A stretch of DNA of 9,959 nt from Solirubrobacterales bacterium (lineage in GTDB: Bacteria > Actinomycetota > Thermoleophilia > Solirubrobacterales > Solirubrobacteraceae), in the NCBI GenBank assembly GCA_009781575.1, contig WQXW01000037.1, positions 1 through 9,959 of the forward strand, in the 5' to 3' direction. The position numbers and the translations under genes are program-made. Below the pieces are notes generated by a model that ran no database searches, was not told where the DNA came from, and was given only the letters and a program-made list of their open reading frames with translations. Positions 8,045-9,959 of the stretch are shown here, in pieces (position 1 is the first letter of the stretch; each line of letters begins with the position of its first letter).

Positions 8045-8695
8045 TCAGCCCAGCCGGAAGCTTTCCAGCGGGCGCTGCAGCACACCGCTGCCGCCCACGT
8101 GCAGGGGGTAGGTGAGCAGGTGGTTCTCGCCGAACGCCATCAGCATCGCGATCAGCACCCCCGCACGCGCGCGGTGGCGTTCGGGCAGCATCAGCACGTC
8201 GCGGCCGTACATGTCGTGGCCTTCGACCTGGACGGTGTAGAACACGTTGTAGGCCGAGCTCCAGTCCGACAGCGAGGGCCCCTCGCCGTCGAGGCGGAAC
8301 GCGCGGCCGTACCGGCGTTGGAGCGTGGCCACCACGGTGGGCGCGTACAGCGGAAACTCGACGTTGAGGCTCGTGCGGTAGGGCGGCAACCGCAGGGGCG
8401 CCACTTCGAAGGAGTCCTCCAGGTGGCCGTGCAGGTGGCGCGCCACGCGCACATAGCCGCCCGCTTGGGGCGCGGTGCGGTAGAGGCCGGCGTAGCGGAA
8501 GCCGAACGGCACCGGTCCGCCCCGACTGAAGCTCGCCGGCTGCACGGTCAGCACCGCGGCCACCACCAGCGCGATCACACCGCCCAGCGCCGCCAGCGCC
8601 AGCGCACGAGCCGGCCGCGACGCCACGCGCCACCGCTCGGAGAGCAGGCGCCCGAGCGTGGGCCCGTAGGCGGGCTTCAGCGGGATCGCGGCCAT
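8045..8695 (-). CDS. Unrecognised single-pass membrane protein
   Basis: A 216-residue protein I do not recognise. Residues 1-30 are basic (arginine-rich, presumably cytoplasmic), 31-52 form a strong hydrophobic helix (ALALAALGGVIALVVAAVLTV), and the rest is a soluble region likely outside the membrane. Residues 140-200 look most ordered (PSLSDWSSAYNVFYTVQVEGHDMYGRD, LIAMLMAFGENHLLTYPLHVGG). There are no cysteines, so neither a lipoprotein box nor disulfides occur. The start at 8695 was chosen because upstream codons belong to another reading of the preceding gene and the hydrophobic helix then follows a short basic tail. It begins 28 bases after the R2lox-like gene ends, on the same strand, so the two probably form an operon. 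A TACACT -10-like box lies 9 bases before the ATG, so it may also be transcribed alone. Confidence 0.75.
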   Translation of the reverse strand: MAAIPLKPAYGPTLGRLLSERWRVASRPARALALAALGGVIALVVAAVLTVQPASFSRGGPVPFGFRYAGLYRTAPQAGGYVRVARHLHGHLEDSFEVAPLRLPPYRTSLNVEFPLYAPTVVATLQRRYGRAFRLDGEGPSLSDWSSAYNVFYTVQVEGHDMYGRDVLMLPERHRARAGVLIAMLMAFGENHLLTYPLHVGGSGVLQRPLESFRLG

Positions 8696-8704
8696 TGCCC
8701 GCGA

Positions 8705-8710
8705 AGTGTA
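8705..8710 (-). promoter_or_regulatory. Putative internal -10 box (TACACT) for the membrane-protein gene
   Basis: TACACT on the minus strand lies 9 bases before the ATG, in the 28-base gap after the oxidase gene. There is no Shine-Dalgarno sequence in the gap, which favours a leaderless secondary transcript. The -35 region is not convincing. Confidence 0.3.
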
Positions 8711-8723
8711 GGAGTGCGCGCGC

Positions 8724-9671
8724 TCAGCCCAGGCCGATCGCCCGCAGGCGCCGCTGCAGGGCGTTGGCGGCGAACGCGCGCGTCTCGGAGATGCGCACGC
8801 CAAAGAGCTCCAGGTCGTCTTCGGATGGGTCCACCCAGTTGGGGCGCAGCACGCCGTCGGCGACCGGCGCCACCTCCGCGAGCGTGCGCTGAATCGCGGT
8901 GCGGTGGCGCTCGTCCGCGGCCACCATGTCGCGCAAGAAGCGCGCCCCAAACGCCACGTGGCGGTGCTCGTCGCGCGCCACGTTGGTGAATCCCTGTACG
9001 AACGCCGGCAGCGTGCCCATGCGTTCGTTGTAGTCGATGATGAAGTGCTGGCCGGTGAGCGCCAACATGCCCTCGATCACCATGTGGTAGATCGTGACCG
9101 CCTCCACCAGCGCCTCGGTGTCCTGCGGCTCCTGCGCGAGGCGCACCACCCGGCGGTGGAGCATCTCATCGAACAGCGCGCCAAACTCCTCTTTGAGGTG
9201 CTCGCTCGTCTCCTGCAGGCGTCCCTCCAGGTGGTCGGCCTCCAGCACGCCCACCTCCGAGTAGAAGCGGTCGAAAAAGGCCACGTGGCGGGCCTCGTCG
9301 GCGATCTGGGTACAGAGGAACACGCGCTCCTCCTCCGCGGGGCACGCCCACATCATCGGCCCCAGCTCGGCCGCCACGCGCTGCTCGCCCACGAAGAACG
9401 AGCTCAGCCCGTACATGCGCGCGTACCGCTCGTCGGGCTCGATCCGCTCGTGCCAGTCGACGCGATCCTGGGCGAAGTCGAGATCCTGGGTCGCCCACTG
9501 CTGGCGCTCCCACAACTGATACAGCTGGCGGCAGCTCAGCAGCTCGACCCCGCGGCCCTCGCCGCCCTGCAGCGCGGGGTCGCTGGTGGCGCGGAAGTCC
9601 TCGCGCTCGGTCAGCCCCGCGCCCGGCGCCGCCGTGCTCCGCGTGGCCTCTTGCAGATCGCCCTCGGGCAC
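8724..9671 (-). CDS. R2-like di-metal oxidase (R2lox type), annotated elsewhere as ribonucleotide reductase subunit beta
   Basis: A 315-residue ferritin-superfamily protein, close to the 314 residues of mycobacterial R2lox (Rv0233). All six metal ligands can be placed: Glu96, Glu126/His129 (ADEARHV), Glu200 (VIEGMLALTG) and Glu235/His238 (RDEHRHVAFG). The two residues that form the Tyr-Val ether cross-link in R2lox are at the right spacing: Val99 three after the first Glu, and Tyr195 five before the third-position Glu. R2lox proteins bind a Mn/Fe centre and a fatty-acid-like ligand and are thought to be oxidases, not nucleotide reductases; the substrate is unknown. No large subunit NrdE/NrdA is beside it. 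The GTG at 9671 was chosen because it lies 6 bases after a TACGCT -10 box and gives the family length; further upstream the frame runs through repeats. It probably forms an operon with the downstream membrane-protein gene. Confidence 0.83.
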   Translation of the reverse strand: MPEGDLQEATRSTAAPGAGLTEREDFRATSDPALQGGEGRGVELLSCRQLYQLWERQQWATQDLDFAQDRVDWHERIEPDERYARMYGLSSFFVGEQRVAAELGPMMWACPAEEERVFLCTQIADEARHVAFFDRFYSEVGVLEADHLEGRLQETSEHLKEEFGALFDEMLHRRVVRLAQEPQDTEALVEAVTIYHMVIEGMLALTGQHFIIDYNERMGTLPAFVQGFTNVARDEHRHVAFGARFLRDMVAADERHRTAIQRTLAEVAPVADGVLRPNWVDPSEDDLELFGVRISETRAFAANALQRRLRAIGLG

Positions 9672-9677
9672 AGCGGT

Positions 9678-9707
9678 AGCGTACCCGAATCTTGGCCAGC
9701 CGGCCAA
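9678..9707 (-). promoter_or_regulatory. Promoter of the R2lox-like gene (TTGGCC-18-TACGCT) with inverted repeat over the -35
   Basis: On the minus strand TTGGCC (9707-9702) and TACGCT (9683-9678) are 18 bases apart, and the GTG start follows the -10 box after 6 bases, a leaderless layout. The -35 hexamer is one arm of a perfect inverted repeat TTGGCC-AGCC-GGCCAA (9692-9707), which could be an operator. Confidence 0.5.
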
Positions 9708-9709
9708 AC

Positions 9710-9803
9710 GGGTCCACCGACCGACCGCGACCGGAGCCACCGAGGACCGCGACCGGGGTCCACTGACCGACCGATCGCGACCGGGCTCTACTGACCGATC
9801 GCG
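9710..9803. repeat. Four degenerate tandem repeats, 22-28 bp
   Basis: Units start at 9710, 9733, 9755 and 9783. They share the pattern GGGtCCACyGACCGayCGCGACC with length changes in the middle. The last unit contains the stop codon and final codons of the Lrp/AsnC-type gene, so the array looks like that gene's 3' end copied three times downstream. It occupies the gap up to the R2lox promoter. Confidence 0.65.
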
Positions 9804-9959
9804 AAGAGCGCTTCGAGGTCGTGGCGCGAGTAGGCGGCGAACGCCACCATCGTCTGCGTGCGCACAACCCCCGGCAGCGCGCCCACCCCGCCGGTGACCA
9901 CGTCGGCGAGCTGCTCGTGGTCGGGCACACGGATGATCGCCACGAAGTCCCACGCGCCG
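9788..9959 (-). CDS. Lrp/AsnC ligand-binding (RAM) domain protein, C-terminal part
   Basis: The 5' end lies beyond the right edge; the last 56 residues are present. They read GAWDFVAIIRVPDHEQLADVV, then GALPGVVRTQTMVAFAAYS and end RHDLEALFAIGQ. This is the second half of the alpha/beta RAM domain of Lrp/AsnC proteins: the beta strand after the G-x-D/W-D turn, a helix, and the conserved V-x-R-T-x-T strand. In actinobacteria such domains often occur as ~80-90 residue proteins without a helix-turn-helix, and the end YSRHDLEALF fits that group. Whether a DNA-binding domain precedes it cannot be seen. RAM domains bind amino acids and drive oligomerisation. It is on the same strand as the R2lox-like gene, but the 116-base gap carries a separate promoter. 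Confidence 0.85.
   Translation of the reverse strand, partial: GAWDFVAIIRVPDHEQLADVVTGGVGALPGVVRTQTMVAFAAYSRHDLEALFAIGQ

Noticed and set aside
6847..8085. Long minus-strand frame opposite the sigma factor tail
   Set aside because: An Ala/Gly/Val-rich mirror of the Ala/Pro/Thr-rich tail; the sigma domains are in the plus-strand frame, which continues to 8011.
8696..8950. N-terminal extension of the membrane-protein frame
   Set aside because: It overlaps the conserved C-terminus of the oxidase gene and lacks protein-like character.
8724..9671. Genuine class I ribonucleotide reductase R2 subunit
   Set aside because: The Val/Tyr cross-link pair at R2lox spacing and the absence of a large-subunit gene nearby favour R2lox.
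9710..9803. CRISPR array
   Set aside because: Units are short, degenerate and contiguous, with no unique spacers and no cas genes.
9672..9953. N-terminal extension of the R2lox frame
   Set aside because: It runs through the tandem repeats and antisense of the Lrp/AsnC domain gene; family length and the promoter favour the GTG at 9671.

Overview
The window is about 70% G+C, with GTG starts, little Shine-Dalgarno sequence and TANNNT -10 boxes. The protein families resemble those of Actinomycetota. The acetolactate synthase-like enzyme resembles mycobacterial IlvG, and the sigma factor is followed by a zinc-binding anti-sigma domain and a long Ala/Pro/Thr tail. That combination points to a deep-branching actinobacterium, most likely Thermoleophilia/Solirubrobacterales. 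This placement is inference, not measured.

Layout. (1) 1-1912, plus strand: the 3' end of a Wadjet anti-plasmid operon, with the C-terminus of the SMC-like ATPase JetC followed by complete JetD, the Toprim-like nuclease subunit. (2) 1910-2022, minus strand: initiator tRNA-fMet(CAT) and its promoter; the jetD stop codon lies inside the tRNA 3' end. (3) 2161-3494: a ppx/gppA-type phosphatase gene bracketed by two 91-bp direct repeats, each centred on a 24-bp palindrome with T-rich flanks. The second copy sits where the ppx terminator is expected. (4) 3576-5267, minus strand: a thiamine diphosphate enzyme of the IlvG type. (5) 5281-6083, plus strand: a 5'-truncated hipA kinase remnant. (6) 6096-6180, minus strand: tRNA-Leu(TAA). 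(7) 6353-8011, plus strand: an ECF sigma factor fused to a ZAS anti-sigma motif, a hydrophobic segment and a 220-residue low-complexity tail. (8) 8045-9671, minus strand: a probable two-gene unit of an R2lox-type di-metal oxidase and an unrecognised single-pass membrane protein. (9) 9788-9959, minus strand: the C-terminus of an Lrp/AsnC ligand-binding-domain protein, with degenerate tandem repeats after its stop.

How the parts relate. JetC and JetD act in one complex that extrudes and cuts circular plasmid DNA. The other protein genes are mostly single transcription units with their own promoters. Both tRNA genes have an accessory-type gene (jetD, hipA remnant) converging on their 3' ends, the usual site of integration of mobile DNA, so the two islands may have arrived that way. 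No intact mobile element, CRISPR array or rRNA gene is visible. The items most worth a second look are the repeat-bracketed ppx gene, the R2lox/membrane-protein pair, the one-piece sigma/anti-sigma protein and the repeats beside the R2lox promoter.
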